From: an uncultured Rhodospirillales bacterium
Lineage (GTDB): Bacteria; Pseudomonadota; Alphaproteobacteria; Acetobacterales; Acetobacteraceae
Length of the DNA stretch: 64,000 nt
Reading direction: 5' to 3'
NCBI GenBank assembly: GCA_903928895.1
Contig: CAIYSR010000152.1
Span: 1-64,000, forward strand
A program made the translations under genes and the position numbers. Under the pieces are notes generated by a model that worked only from the letters and a program-made list of their open reading frames with translations, did not search any database and had not been told where the DNA came from. Below, in pieces: positions 43,528-55,204 of this stretch. Position 1 is the stretch's first letter, and each line of letters opens with the position of its first letter.

Positions 43528-44040
43528 ATGAACCATGCTCCTTCCGCCTCGATCGCCCTTGGGATGGCGCTGGCGGTAATCCTCGCCCCTGCGGCGTGGG
43601 CCGAGCCCGGAAGCGATGCGCACGTCCCGGCGCGCCCGAGTGAGCCCCCGCCCAGCCTGGAAACCACGCTTGAACGGCTGCGGCAGCTCAATCGCGCGAA
43701 TCAGCCGGCGCCGGTAGCCGGCTCCGACCAGACCGGCCGGCTCGATCGGGCCGAGCAGGACCGTATCGCCGATCAGCTCCGCGGCGGCTGGACCTATGAC
43801 GCCGGTGCGGCGCGAAATGCCCGGATGACAGTGACGCTGCTGCTCACCCTCGATGCCGACGGAAATATTCGCTCGGCCAGCATCGATCCGGCCGATCAGC
43901 CACACTTGTCCGATCCCGCATACCGTGCCTTTGCCGAACGTGCTCTCCGCGCCGCCACCAACCCCCGAGTCGGGCCGTTGAGGCTGCCCAAAGACAAAAT
44001 CTTCGATGGTGCCCAGTTGCGGGTTCGCTTCCGCCCATAA
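43528..44040 (+). CDS. Secreted TolA domain III-like protein
   Basis: A 170-residue protein. The ATG at 43528 follows gggaggc and gives a signal peptide MNHAPSASIALGMALAVILA cleaved near AWA. The mature part is close to TolA domain III: IADQLRGGWTYDAGAARNAR, FAERALRAATNPRVGPLRLP and IFDGAQLRVRFRP, against FAERAVRAAMSPRVGPLKLP in TolA. It has no anchor and no proline linker, so it would be soluble in the periplasm. It lies between tolA and tolB in the same direction, apparently a partial duplication of tolA that has kept the C-terminal domain. Confidence 0.82.
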   Translation: MNHAPSASIALGMALAVILAPAAWAEPGSDAHVPARPSEPPPSLETTLERLRQLNRANQPAPVAGSDQTGRLDRAEQDRIADQLRGGWTYDAGAARNARMTVTLLLTLDADGNIRSASIDPADQPHLSDPAYRAFAERALRAATNPRVGPLRLPKDKIFDGAQLRVRFRP

Positions 44041-44136
44041 TGCCTCGTGGGGGAAAACACCCCCTCCGCTTCCGCCGCCGAATGCGCTATTGCCTCCCCA
44101 CCGGGTGACCCAGATGCCGAAGGACGCCGAATCCAG

Positions 44137-45513
44137 ATGACCGATTTGCTCTCCATGCCGCTCCGCCGCCGCGGCCTCGTCGCCGCCTCCACCGCTCTCC
44201 TCGCCGCGCCCGCGCTATGGACCCGCCCGGCCCACGCCCAGGGCACCACCGCCACCGGCTCGGCGGTGATCGACGTCGACCGCGCCCGCACCGACCCGAT
44301 CCCCGTCGCCATCCCGGTCTTCGTCGGCGCCGGCGGTGATACCGAACGCCTTGGCCGCGACATCGCCGGCGTCATCACCAACAACCTCGCCCGCTCCGGC
44401 CTGTTCCGCCCGATCGACCCGGCCGCCTTCATCGGCCGCACCGACGGCGGCGCGACGCCGAACTTCCAGAACTGGAAGGCCATCGGCGCCCAGGCCCTCG
44501 TCACCGGCAAGATCGACAGCCAGGGCGGCGACAAGGTGCGGGTCGAATTCCGCCTGTGGGACGTCCTGCCCGGCCTCCAGATCCAGGGCACCGCCTACAC
44601 CACCACGCTTGGCAACTGGCGCCGCATCGCCCACATCATTTCGGACGTGATCTACGAGCGCATGCTCGGCGAGAAGGGCTATTTCGACACCCGCGTCGTC
44701 TACATCGCCGGCTCCGGCCCGCGCGACCGCCGGGTCAAGCGCCTCGCCATCATGGACCAGGACAGCGAAAACAACCGCTTCCTCACCGATGGCGGCTTCC
44801 TGGCACTGACGCCGCGCTTCCATCCCACCCGCGACCAGATCGCCTTCATGAGCTACGTCAACGACAAGCCGCGGGTCTATCTGTTCGACCTCGGCACCGG
44901 CCGCCAGCAGATGCTCGGCAACTTCCCCGGCATCACCCTCTCGCCCCGCTTCGCGCCCGACGGCAACAGCGTCATCATGGCGCAAACCACCGCTTCGGGC
45001 TCCGACATCTACCTCGTCGGCCTCGGCGGCGGCGCCCGGCGCCTGACCGACTCGGGTGCGATCGACGTCTCCCCCTGCTTCAGCCCCGACGGCACCCAGA
45101 TCGTCTTCAACTCCGATCGCGGCGGCGACCAGCAGCTCTACGTGATGGGCGCCGACGGCTCGGGCAGCAAGCGCATCAGCTTCGGCCGCGGCCGCTACGC
45201 CACCCCGGTGTGGTCGCCGCGCGGGGACCTCATCGCCTTCACCCGGCAAAGCTCCGACACCTTCGCCATCGGGGTCATGCGGCCCGACGGCTCGGGCGAG
45301 CGGATCCTCTCGGAGAGCTTCTTCTGCGAGGCGCCGACCTGGGCTCCCAACGGCCGGGTGCTGATGTTCTACCGCGAAACCGCCGCCCGCGACTCCCGTG
45401 GCAACGGCTACTCCTCGCGCCTCGTCTCGATCGACATCGCCGGCTTCAACGAGCGCGCCATCGCCACGCCTACCGACGCCTCCGACCCCGCCTGGTCGCC
45501 TCTTCTCCAGTAG
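44137..45513 (+). CDS. tolB: Tol-Pal periplasmic protein TolB
   Basis: A 458-residue protein. The signal sequence LRRRGLVAASTALLAAPALW ends near AHA; the twin Arg is notable but the TolB family is normally Sec-exported. The N-terminal domain (VITNNLARSGLFRPIDPAAF) precedes a six-bladed beta-propeller with repeats such as SPRFAPDGNSVIMAQT, SPCFSPDGTQIVFNSDRGGD and PVWSPRGDLIAFTRQ. It binds Pal and TolA. The ATG at 44137 is chosen over a longer GTG frame. Confidence 0.93.
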   Translation: MTDLLSMPLRRRGLVAASTALLAAPALWTRPAHAQGTTATGSAVIDVDRARTDPIPVAIPVFVGAGGDTERLGRDIAGVITNNLARSGLFRPIDPAAFIGRTDGGATPNFQNWKAIGAQALVTGKIDSQGGDKVRVEFRLWDVLPGLQIQGTAYTTTLGNWRRIAHIISDVIYERMLGEKGYFDTRVVYIAGSGPRDRRVKRLAIMDQDSENNRFLTDGGFLALTPRFHPTRDQIAFMSYVNDKPRVYLFDLGTGRQQMLGNFPGITLSPRFAPDGNSVIMAQTTASGSDIYLVGLGGGARRLTDSGAIDVSPCFSPDGTQIVFNSDRGGDQQLYVMGADGSGSKRISFGRGRYATPVWSPRGDLIAFTRQSSDTFAIGVMRPDGSGERILSESFFCEAPTWAPNGRVLMFYRETAARDSRGNGYSSRLVSIDIAGFNERAIATPTDASDPAWSPLLQ

Positions 45514-45581
45514 AACAGGCGCGTTGGACCCGAATCATGCGAAAACATGCATGATATGCCCGCAATGGAGGGTCTAGACGG

Positions 45582-45610
45582 TTGACCCGGCCGAACGCAT
45601 GGCGTTATGC
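45582..45610 (+). promoter_or_regulatory. Possible sigma-70-type promoter for pal
   Basis: ttgacc at 45582-45587 and ttatgc at 45605-45610 are separated by 17 bases, in the 225-base gap between tolB and pal. Pal is usually needed in large amounts, so an own promoter is plausible. Based on consensus only. Confidence 0.35.
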
Positions 45611-45738
45611 GACGTTTGCGTAAGGCGATGGTTGCTCCGCAGGGGGAGGCCAAGCGCCATTACATGATTTGCCTTGATACGAACCGCCCCTCAGGGGCAC
45701 AACCACAGCTGCTCACCACCACCAGGGACGCAACCGTT

Positions 45739-46224
45739 ATGAACATTCAAATTCTGGGCGCTTTCGCCGCCGTGGCGCTGCTGGCGGCGTGCTCCTCCAG
45801 CGAGACCGCGAAGCCCGAGCCCGTCGCCAACCCCGTCAAGGGCATCGTGCCGGGCAGCCAGGAAGACCTCGTCGCCAATGTCGGCGACCGCATCTTCTTC
45901 GACTTCGACAAGGCCACCGTGAAGGGCACCGGCGCCAAGACCGCTGCCAACATGACCACGCTCGACAAGCAGGCCGCCTGGCTTGCCCAGTGGAAGCAGA
46001 ACAACGTGCAGATCGCCGGCAATGCCGACGAGCGCGGCACCAGCGAGTACAACATCGCCCTCGCCGCCAAGCGCGCCACCGCCTCGCGCGACTACCTCGT
46101 CGCCAAGGGCGTCGCCGCGACCCGCATCAGCACGATCTCCTACGGCAAGGACCGTCCGGTCGCCCTCGGCTCGAACGAGGAAGCCTGGGCCCAGAACCGC
46201 AACGCGATCACCTCGGTTCGCTGA
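45739..46224 (+). CDS. pal: Peptidoglycan-associated lipoprotein Pal
   Basis: A 161-residue outer-membrane lipoprotein. Lipobox in MNIQILGAFAAVALLAACSS with Cys18. The OmpA-like domain holds RIFFDFDKATVKGTGAKTA, QIAGNADERGTSEYNIALA and AKRATASRDYLVAKGVAATR, with the Asp and Arg that bind meso-diaminopimelate. It tethers the outer membrane to the wall and partners TolB. Confidence 0.95.
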   Translation: MNIQILGAFAAVALLAACSSSETAKPEPVANPVKGIVPGSQEDLVANVGDRIFFDFDKATVKGTGAKTAANMTTLDKQAAWLAQWKQNNVQIAGNADERGTSEYNIALAAKRATASRDYLVAKGVAATRISTISYGKDRPVALGSNEEAWAQNRNAITSVR

Positions 46225-46230
46225 TCACGC

Positions 46231-46303
46231 GCGCCAGCCTTTCGGCTGGCGCAATCGGCTCGCGTTTGGAACCGGCAGCCGCAAGGCTGCCGGTTTCTTC
46301 TTA
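46231..46303 (+). terminator. Two hairpins after pal
   Basis: Stem gcgccagcc-tttc-ggctggcgc (46231-46252) starts seven bases after the pal stop. A second stem accggcagcc-gcaa-ggctgccggt (46271-46294) is followed by ttcttctt and resembles an intrinsic terminator. Some readthrough to cpoB is likely because cpoB has no obvious promoter of its own. Confidence 0.65.
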
Positions 46304-46402
46304 TTGCGGCCACACGAACGGTCTTGGATACAGCAGCGCGGTAGTTTCCGTCCGCCCCGCCTTGGCCTAAATCTCTCCCATCCGCGCCGCGAGAGGGTCC
46401 CG

Positions 46403-47245
46403 ATGATGTTCCGTACCGTTCTGCTCCTGCTGCTCGCCGTCCTGGTTTGGCCCGGGGGCGCCCACGCCCAGGTCGAGACCCGCGAGGGCATCGCCCTGCA
46501 GAACCAAATTCAGGAACTCAAGCGCGACCTCCAGGCGCTGCGCGACTCCGTCAATCGCGGCGCTGCCGGCTCCTCCGCGCTCGGCGGCAGCCGCCCCACC
46601 GCCCCGGCCGCCAATGCCGATGTCGCCACCGCCCTGCTCGAACGCGTCGCCCGCCTGGAGGACGACATCCGCCAACTCCGCGGCCGCATCGACGAGACCG
46701 CCAACGCTCAGCAGCGCATGGGCGAGGACCTCGCCAAGCAGATCGACGACCTCAACTACAAGATCGGTGCCGGCGCCAAACCGGCCGAACCCGCCGCGCC
46801 CGTCACCCCGGCGGCGACGCCGCCGAAGCCGCCGGCACCAATCGCAACACCGCCGGCCAAGCGCACCCCCGAGGCCGCATTGCAGGAGGGAAACGCCGCC
46901 CTCGCGCGGCGCGACTACGCCGTCGCCGAAACCGCCGCGCGTGAAGTCATCGCCACGCCTAAGTCGCCGCGCGCCTATGACGCCGAGTTCCTCCTCGCCC
47001 AGGCGCTGAACGGCAAGAAGGACTACCAGGGCGCCGCCGTCGCCTTCGACGAGACCTACAACCGCGCCCGCACTGGCACGAAGGCGCAGGACGCACTGCT
47101 CGGGCTCGCCAACGCGCTCACTGCCATCGGCGAGAAGCGCGCCGCCTGCGCCACGCTGGACAAGCTCAAGGCCGAATTCGCCACCCCGCGCGCCGACCTC
47201 AAGGACCCCATCTCCGGCGCGCGCCAACGCGCCGCCTGCCGCTGA
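46403..47245 (+). CDS. cpoB: Tol-Pal system protein CpoB (YbgF)
   Basis: A 280-residue periplasmic protein. Signal peptide MMFRTVLLLLLAVLVWPGGA HA; coiled coil (LQNQIQELKRDLQALRDSVN, RLEDDIRQLRGRIDETANAQ QRM); Pro/Ala linker; C-terminal TPR domain (ALQEGNAALARRDYAVAETA, DAEFLLAQALNGKKDYQGAA). CpoB coordinates Tol-driven constriction with septal wall synthesis. It closes the cluster ybgC-tolQRA-(tolA-like)-tolB-pal-cpoB. Confidence 0.92.
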   Translation: MMFRTVLLLLLAVLVWPGGAHAQVETREGIALQNQIQELKRDLQALRDSVNRGAAGSSALGGSRPTAPAANADVATALLERVARLEDDIRQLRGRIDETANAQQRMGEDLAKQIDDLNYKIGAGAKPAEPAAPVTPAATPPKPPAPIATPPAKRTPEAALQEGNAALARRDYAVAETAAREVIATPKSPRAYDAEFLLAQALNGKKDYQGAAVAFDETYNRARTGTKAQDALLGLANALTAIGEKRAACATLDKLKAEFATPRADLKDPISGARQRAACR

Positions 47246-47277
47246 TCCCGCTCGACGAGGAGTGTTTTGCGGCCCTG

Positions 47278-48558
47278 ATGGCGCCGCTGGGGCCGTTCGA
47301 GCCGTGCCCGCATCTTGCGGTCGCCGTCTCCGGCGGCGCCGACAGCCTCGCCTGCGCCGTCCTGGCACAGGACTGGGCGTGCGCCCGCCACGGCCGGGTC
47401 ACCGGCCTGGTCGTCGATCACGGCCTGCGTCCCGCCGCCGCCGCCGAAGCCCACCTCACCGCCGAACGCTTGAACAGCATCGGGGTGGCGGCCGAAATCC
47501 TCCCCTTGCCCGATCTGCTGCACGGCCCGGCCTTGGCCGAGCGTGCCCGCCAGGCCCGCTACAACGCCCTCCAAGCCGCCTGCGCCGCCCGCGGCATCCT
47601 CCATTTGCTGCTCGGCCACCACGCCGCCGACCAGGCCGAAACCGTGGCCCAGCGCCTGCTTGACCGCAGCGGACCCGACGGACTCGCCGGCATGGCCGCG
47701 GTGGTCGAGCTCCGCCACACCCGCCTGCTCCGCCCGCTGCTCACCACCCCGCCCGCCGCGCTGCGGGACCTGCTGCGCGCGCGTTCATTGCCTTGGGTCG
47801 ATGACCCCAGCAACACCGATCCCCATGCCCGCCGCAACCGCCTGCGCCTGCTGCGCGCCGATGCCGACGGCTGCGGCCCCGCCACAAGCGCGGCCGCCGA
47901 GGCGGCGAGCATGCGCGCCGCGCATCGCGCCGGCGAAGAGGCCGCCGCCGCCGCCTGGCTCGGCCGCCACGCCCGCCTGCATCCCGAAGGCTTCGCCATC
48001 CTCGATACCACCCCGCCGCCCCGCGCTCTGGCCGGACTGCTTCGCGCCATCGCCGGCGCCGCCTATCCGCCCGCCGCCGCCGCCCTCGCCGCCTGGTGCG
48101 ACCAGCCCCGTCCTGCCACCCTTGCGGGCGTGCGGATCTTGCCCGCCGGGCGTCTCGCCCCCGGCCTCTGGCTCCTCGTCCGCGAAGCCGCCGCCATGGC
48201 CCCCGACGCTCCCTTTCACCCAGGCGCGCGCTGGGACAATCGCTTCCGGGTCACCGTCCCCAGCACCCGCGATCTCCCCTCCGATCTCGCCATTGGCGCC
48301 CTCGGGCCCGCCGCGGCCGCCCTGCGCCGGCGCTCCGCCCTGCCGTCTGCGGTGCTGCAAACCCTGCCCGCCCTGCGCCGCGCGGGCCGCCTGTTCGCCG
48401 TCCCGCATCTGGGCTATCATGAAGGCGATGCACGCGATGACATCGGGGTCCTGTTCGATCCCGCCGCCGCCGCCGCCGGCGCCCCGTTTTCCGCGCCGGT
48501 CGCAGGAGATTCAGGGGAGGGGTTTGCGCAGCGGCCTTGCGCAACCTATCTGAGCTAA
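47278..48558 (+). CDS. tilS: tRNA(Ile)-lysidine synthase TilS
   Basis: A 426-residue PP-loop ATPase. The SGGADS loop ([15 protein letters not shown]) lies at residues 17-31; [20 protein letters not shown] and [28 protein letters not shown] are typical. It converts C34 of the CAU-anticodon tRNA-Ile to lysidine. Start set at the ATG at 47278; the coding sequence may begin a few codons earlier because gaggag lies 14 bases upstream and the preceding codons (DEECFAAL) look coding. Confidence 0.92.
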   Translation: MAPLGPFEPCPHLAVAVSGGADSLACAVLAQDWACARHGRVTGLVVDHGLRPAAAAEAHLTAERLNSIGVAAEILPLPDLLHGPALAERARQARYNALQAACAARGILHLLLGHHAADQAETVAQRLLDRSGPDGLAGMAAVVELRHTRLLRPLLTTPPAALRDLLRARSLPWVDDPSNTDPHARRNRLRLLRADADGCGPATSAAAEAASMRAAHRAGEEAAAAAWLGRHARLHPEGFAILDTTPPPRALAGLLRAIAGAAYPPAAAALAAWCDQPRPATLAGVRILPAGRLAPGLWLLVREAAAMAPDAPFHPGARWDNRFRVTVPSTRDLPSDLAIGALGPAAAALRRRSALPSAVLQTLPALRRAGRLFAVPHLGYHEGDARDDIGVLFDPAAAAAGAPFSAPVAGDSGEGFAQRPCATYLS

Positions 48559-48674
48559 GTCCGACGGCGTCTTCGCCCCGGATGGGCGGAACGGCTTCCC
48601 GGGGTCCGGCCCCGGCAGCCCGGCGTAACGGCCCTTCCGGACTTCCCGGGCGAGGGCGACTGCTAAGGAATGAA

Positions 48675-50597
<1,923 letters not shown>

Positions 50598-50605
50598 ACC
50601 GCCCT

Positions 50606-51610
50606 GTGCCAGGGCTGATCGCCGAGCCGCTCGCCCTCCTCGAAGGGGCGGCGGCCGGAGCGGCGGTCGCCGCGGGCCGGGCCGCCTGGCTCGCCGGCGG
50701 GCCGCTCGCCTTCACCCTCCTGCGCGTTGACAATACCATCCTCTCCCTCGCCGATGCCCCGCCCGAGTTGGTGCGCGTCCTGTCTGCCCCGGTGCCCGAT
50801 TGGGCCGGCCTGCCCCATGGCAGCGTGATGGGCATCCTCAACGTCACCCCGGACAGTTTCAGCGACGGCGGCCTCCACCCCGACCCCGGCCACGCCATCA
50901 ACGCCGCCCTCGCCATGATCGACGCGGGCGCGGCGATTATCGATGTCGGCGGCGAAAGCACCCGCCCCGGCGCCGCCCCGGTTTCCCCCGCGGAGGAACG
51001 CACCCGCGTCCTCCCTGTCATCCGCGGCCTCGCGGCTCAGGGCGTCCGCGTCTCGATCGACACCCGCAACTCTGGCACCATGATGGCCGCGCTCGACGCG
51101 GGCGCCACTGCCGTCAACGACGTCTCCGCCCTCACCCACGACCGCGCAGCCATCCGCGTCGTGGCAGCGGCCAACTGCCCCGTCGTGCTCATGCACATGC
51201 GCCACACCCCCCCGGACATGACCCGCCGCGCCCACTACGACGACGTAGCGGCCGAAGTCACCGCCGAACTCGCCGCCCGCATCGCCGCCGCCGTCGCCGC
51301 CGGCATCGACCCCGCCCACATCGCCATCGATCCGGGCGTCGGTTTCGCCAAGACCGCGACGCACAACCTCGAACTCCTGCCCCGCCTGGCCATGCTGCTT
51401 TCGCTGGGCTGCCGCATCGTCGTCGGGGTCTCGCGCAAGGGCTTCATCGGCCTTCTCTCCGGCGTGGCCGACCCGAAAGCGCGTGAATCCGGCTCGGTTT
51501 CCGCCGGATTGCACGCCCTCGCCCATGGTGCCTCGGTGCTGCGCGTGCACGATGTCGCCGCCACCGTGCAGGCCGTCCGGGTGTGGCGCGGCCTTGCCGG
51601 AATGGTCTAA
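50606..51610 (+). CDS. folP: Dihydropteroate synthase
   Basis: A 334-residue protein starting at GTG 50606. The DHPS core begins near residue 73: SVMGILNVTPDSFSDGG, then IIDVGGESTRPGAAPVSPAE, RVSIDTRN, INDVSAL-like VNDVSALTHD, and HIAIDPGVGFAKT and VGVSRKGFIG. It joins p-aminobenzoate to the pterin in folate synthesis. An extra N-terminal 70 residues, Ala/Leu-rich, precede the core and may be part of the family variant of this lineage. It follows ftsH by eight bases, in the usual ftsH-folP-glmM order. Confidence 0.93.
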   Translation: MPGLIAEPLALLEGAAAGAAVAAGRAAWLAGGPLAFTLLRVDNTILSLADAPPELVRVLSAPVPDWAGLPHGSVMGILNVTPDSFSDGGLHPDPGHAINAALAMIDAGAAIIDVGGESTRPGAAPVSPAEERTRVLPVIRGLAAQGVRVSIDTRNSGTMMAALDAGATAVNDVSALTHDRAAIRVVAAANCPVVLMHMRHTPPDMTRRAHYDDVAAEVTAELAARIAAAVAAGIDPAHIAIDPGVGFAKTATHNLELLPRLAMLLSLGCRIVVGVSRKGFIGLLSGVADPKARESGSVSAGLHALAHGASVLRVHDVAATVQAVRVWRGLAGMV

Positions 51611-51646
51611 CATTTCGCGGCAACCCCCAGGACAGGCGAACCCATC

Positions 51647-52999
51647 ATGTCCCCCAAACGCCGCCTTTTCGGCACCGACGGCATCCGCGGCACCGCCAAC
51701 ACCGACCCGATGACCGCCGGCACCGCGCTCCGCCTCGGCCAGGCCGCCGGCCTCATGTTCACCCGCGGCAATCACCGCCACCGCGTCGTCATCGGCAAGG
51801 ACACCCGCCTGTCCGGCTACATGATCGAACCCGCGCTCACCGCCGGCTTCGTCGGCGCCGGCATGGATGTCGTCCTGCTCGGCCCGCTGCCCACGCCAGC
51901 CATCGCCATGATGACGCGCAGCCTGCGCGCCGACCTCGGGGTCATGATCTCCGCCTCGCACAACCCCTACGAGGACAACGGCATCAAGCTGTTCGGCCCC
52001 GACGGCTTCAAGCTCTCCGACCAGACCGAGGCCGAGATCGAAGCCGCCATGGACGGCTCGCTGCTCGGCCGCCTTGCCAAGCCCGCCAAGCTCGGCCGCG
52101 CCTCCCGCCTCGAAGACGCCGGCGGCCGCTACATCGAGGCCGCCAAAGCCACCTTCCCCCGCGGCCTGCGCCTGGACGGCCTGAAAATCGTCATCGACTG
52201 CGCCAACGGTGCCGCCTATCGCGTAGCCCCGGCGGTGTTGTGGGAACTCGGCGCCGAGGTCATCCGCGTCGGGGTCGAGCCCGACGGCTTCAACATCAAC
52301 CGCGACTGCGGCTCCACCGTGCCCGGCTTCTTGTGCAGCCAGGTGCTCAAACACGGCGCCCATGTCGGCCTCGCCCTTGATGGCGATGCCGACCGCCTCA
52401 TCATGTCCGACGAGAAGGGCCAGATCATCGACGGCGACCAGGTGCTCGGCCTCATCGCCCGCTCCTACCACGCCAATGGCCGCCTCACGGGCGGCGGCAT
52501 CGTGGCCACCGTGATGTCCAATCTCGGCCTCGAACGCCATCTGCAAGCCACCGGCCTCAAGCTGCACCGCACCAATGTCGGCGACCGCTACGTCGTCGAG
52601 AAGATGCGCGCGGTCGGCATCAATGTCGGCGGCGAGCAGTCCGGCCACATGATCCTGTCCGACTACGCCACCACCGGCGATGGCCTCCTCGCCGCGCTGC
52701 AGGTCCTCGCCGTGCTGATCGGTGACGGCCGCCCCGCCAGCGAGGTCTGCCGCGTCTTCACCCCCCTGCCGCAGCTCCTCAAAAACGTCCGCTTCGCCGG
52801 CGACAGCCCGCTCGACAAGCCCTCCGTGCAGTCCGCCATCGCCGAGGCCGAGGCCCTGCTCGAAAACTCCGGCCGCCTGCTGATCCGCAAATCCGGCACC
52901 GAACCCCTCATCCGGGTGATGGCCGAAGGCGAGGACGAAGCCCAGGTGCTGGCCATCGTCGACGCCCTGGTCGCCGAGATCACCGCGGTCGCGGCCTGA
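51647..52999 (+). CDS. glmM: Phosphoglucosamine mutase GlmM
   Basis: A 450-residue phosphohexomutase. [11 protein letters not shown] at the start, phosphoserine Ser104 in [16 protein letters not shown], metal-binding DGDADR in [14 protein letters not shown] and the phosphate-binding [12 protein letters not shown] near the end. It makes glucosamine-1-phosphate for peptidoglycan and lipopolysaccharide. Its last base overlaps the ATG of thiD (TGATG). Confidence 0.96.
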   Translation: MSPKRRLFGTDGIRGTANTDPMTAGTALRLGQAAGLMFTRGNHRHRVVIGKDTRLSGYMIEPALTAGFVGAGMDVVLLGPLPTPAIAMMTRSLRADLGVMISASHNPYEDNGIKLFGPDGFKLSDQTEAEIEAAMDGSLLGRLAKPAKLGRASRLEDAGGRYIEAAKATFPRGLRLDGLKIVIDCANGAAYRVAPAVLWELGAEVIRVGVEPDGFNINRDCGSTVPGFLCSQVLKHGAHVGLALDGDADRLIMSDEKGQIIDGDQVLGLIARSYHANGRLTGGGIVATVMSNLGLERHLQATGLKLHRTNVGDRYVVEKMRAVGINVGGEQSGHMILSDYATTGDGLLAALQVLAVLIGDGRPASEVCRVFTPLPQLLKNVRFAGDSPLDKPSVQSAIAEAEALLENSGRLLIRKSGTEPLIRVMAEGEDEAQVLAIVDALVAEITAVAA

Positions 53000-53817
53000 T
53001 GCACGGCCGCGTCCTGGTCATCGCCGGCTCCGATTCCGGCGGTGGCGCGGGCGTGCAGGCCGACGTCAAGGCGATCACCGCGCTCGACGCCTTCGCCATG
53101 ACCGCGATCACCGCCCTGACCGCCCAGAACACCTTGGGTGTGCAGGGGGTCCACCCGGTGCCGCCGGCCTTCCTGCGCCTGCAAATCCAGAGCGTGCTGG
53201 ACGACCTCGGCGCCGACGCGATCAAAACCGGCATGCTCGGCGACGCCGCCACCATCACGGCGGTCGCCGACATGATCCAAACGCGCGCGCCCGGCCTGCC
53301 CGTCGTGGTGGACCCGGTGATGGTCGCCAAAGGCGGCCACAGCCTCCTCGCCGCGGACGCCGTCACCCATCTGCGCCAGCGCCTGCTGCCGCTCGCCAGC
53401 GTGCTGACCCCGAATTTGCCCGAAGCTGAGGTGCTCACCGGCCTGTCCATAACCACGCCTTCCGACATGCACCGGGCGCTCGCCTCCCTCCTCGCCCAGG
53501 GCGTCCCCGCCGTCCTGCTCAAGGGCGGCCACCTCGAAGGCGACGACCTGCTCGACCTGCTCGGCACCGCCGACGGTGTCATCGCCTTCCGCGCACCCCG
53601 CATCGCCACCCGGCACACCCACGGCACCGGCTGCACCCTGGCCAGCGCCATCGCCGCCGGCCTCGCCCAGAACCTCCCACTGCCCGAGGCCGTCGCCCGC
53701 GCGCGCGCCTACGTCCGCGCCGCCATCCTCGCCGCCCCGGGCTTCGGCGCCGGCCACGGACCGCTCAACCACGCCGTCACCGTCGATCTCAGCAGGCTTC
53801 CCCGGCCGGCAGACTGA
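52999..53817 (+). CDS. thiD: Hydroxymethylpyrimidine (phosphate) kinase ThiD
   Basis: A 272-residue ribokinase-like protein. VLVIAGSDSGGGAGVQADVK at residues 5-24, AIKTGMLGD, VVVDPVMVAKGGHSLL, LTPNLPEAEVLTG and the anion-hole ATRHTHGTGCTLASAIAAGL. It phosphorylates HMP and HMP-P in thiamine synthesis or salvage, ahead of ThiE. It overlaps glmM by one base and is convergent with the MFS gene. Confidence 0.94.
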   Translation: MHGRVLVIAGSDSGGGAGVQADVKAITALDAFAMTAITALTAQNTLGVQGVHPVPPAFLRLQIQSVLDDLGADAIKTGMLGDAATITAVADMIQTRAPGLPVVVDPVMVAKGGHSLLAADAVTHLRQRLLPLASVLTPNLPEAEVLTGLSITTPSDMHRALASLLAQGVPAVLLKGGHLEGDDLLDLLGTADGVIAFRAPRIATRHTHGTGCTLASAIAAGLAQNLPLPEAVARARAYVRAAILAAPGFGAGHGPLNHAVTVDLSRLPRPAD

Positions 53818-53839
53818 TCCTGCCGACCGGGAGTCACCC

Positions 53840-55108
53840 TCAGGCCTGTCCTGCCGCCAGCGCGATCCGGTGCGACATCACCCGCTTGCGGTCCGCCGCC
53901 GGCCACATCAGCAGCAGCCCAGCCACCGCACCCGCGATCTGCACCGAAGCCGAGACCAGGAACCCGGTCTGGTAGCCGTCCATCACCGTCGCCGCCCCCT
54001 GGATCACGCTGCCCATCGTATACGGTGCAACCACCCCGGCCAGCGTATAGATCGCCCCGAAGATCGCGATCACCGCACCGCGCTGCGCCACCGGCGTGAA
54101 CTCCGAGATCATCGGCGCGCACACCACGTAGATCGGCCCGGTCAACCCGGTCCCCAGCACCAGCAGCGCGATCTTGCCGGCGGTGCTGTCGATCTGCGGC
54201 ATCAGCAGCATCAGCAGCCCTCCGGCCAGCACCGGCACCGTGCCCAGCACCCCGCGCGCCACCCGCGTGCTCACCTTGCGCCCGACCAGCACCTGCGAAA
54301 TCCACCCGGACAGGATCACCGTGCACGCCCCCATCACCCAGGGCAGCGTCGACAGCCAGCCCGCCGCCTCCTGCGGGTAGCCCAGCGCCTTGACGATGAA
54401 CGGCGTGAACCAGGTCAATCCCAGCGACAGCGCCCAGTACGAGCCGAAACATGCCAGGCAGCAGCCGATGAAGGTCGGTGTCAGCAGGATGTGGCGGTAT
54501 CCCACCCGCTCCGACCCCTTCTCCAGCATCGGCGGATCCGCGATCGGCCCTTCCTTGCCGATGAAATACCACGCCACCACCCACACCAGCCCGACAATCC
54601 CAAGCGCGCCAAACGCCCAATGCCATGTGTAGTTGACGATGATCCAGTTCAGCGCCGGCAGCGCCACGATCACGCCCACCGCCGAGCCCTGCGACAGGAT
54701 CGCCGTCGGCATCGTGCGCTTCTCGTCGGGGAACCACTTGTAGAGCGCATGCGTCGCCACCGAGGCCGCCGGTCCCTCGCCCGCGCCCAACAGCACCCGG
54801 CAGATCAGCAGTGTGGTGAACCCCACCGTTCCCACCATCGGGAACTGCACGATCGCCCAGGACGCGCCGAGCAGCAGGATGATCCAGCGCGTCGGTTTGC
54901 GATTGGCGACAAACCCCACCACGATCCCCGAGATCGAGAACAGCAGGAAGAACGCCGAGCCCAAGGCCCCGTAGTCCTGCGGCGACAGCCCCATCTCCTT
55001 CATGATCGGCACCGCCGCGAGGCCGACCACGGCCTTGTCGGCAAAATTCACCAACATGTACAGGAACAGCATCGACGCCACAGTCCAGGCGCCTTTCGGT
55101 GTCTGCAT
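53840..55108 (-). CDS. MFS transporter
   Basis: A 422-residue protein with about 12 hydrophobic helices. MLFLYMLVNFADKAVVGLAA resembles the NFADR motif of the anion:cation symporter (ACS) family, and VANRKPTRWIILL follows helix 2; ICRVLLGAGEGPAASVATHA and KWFPDEKRTMPTAIL fit the same family, which takes up organic anions such as aromatic or sugar acids. The ATG at 55108 has gggaggg upstream. The HTH/shikimate-kinase-like gene lies upstream in the same direction, 96 bases away, and is a natural regulator candidate. Confidence 0.85.
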   Translation of the reverse strand: MQTPKGAWTVASMLFLYMLVNFADKAVVGLAAVPIMKEMGLSPQDYGALGSAFFLLFSISGIVVGFVANRKPTRWIILLLGASWAIVQFPMVGTVGFTTLLICRVLLGAGEGPAASVATHALYKWFPDEKRTMPTAILSQGSAVGVIVALPALNWIIVNYTWHWAFGALGIVGLVWVVAWYFIGKEGPIADPPMLEKGSERVGYRHILLTPTFIGCCLACFGSYWALSLGLTWFTPFIVKALGYPQEAAGWLSTLPWVMGACTVILSGWISQVLVGRKVSTRVARGVLGTVPVLAGGLLMLLMPQIDSTAGKIALLVLGTGLTGPIYVVCAPMISEFTPVAQRGAVIAIFGAIYTLAGVVAPYTMGSVIQGAATVMDGYQTGFLVSASVQIAGAVAGLLLMWPAADRKRVMSHRIALAAGQA

Positions 55109-55204
55109 TCGTTTCCCTCCCAGGGAATGTTCGTTGATGGCGGCGCCTGCTTGTCGTGCGCCGCTCGGAGGCAGGATTGCCGCCCTGCGCGACCTTGGCA
55201 AGCC

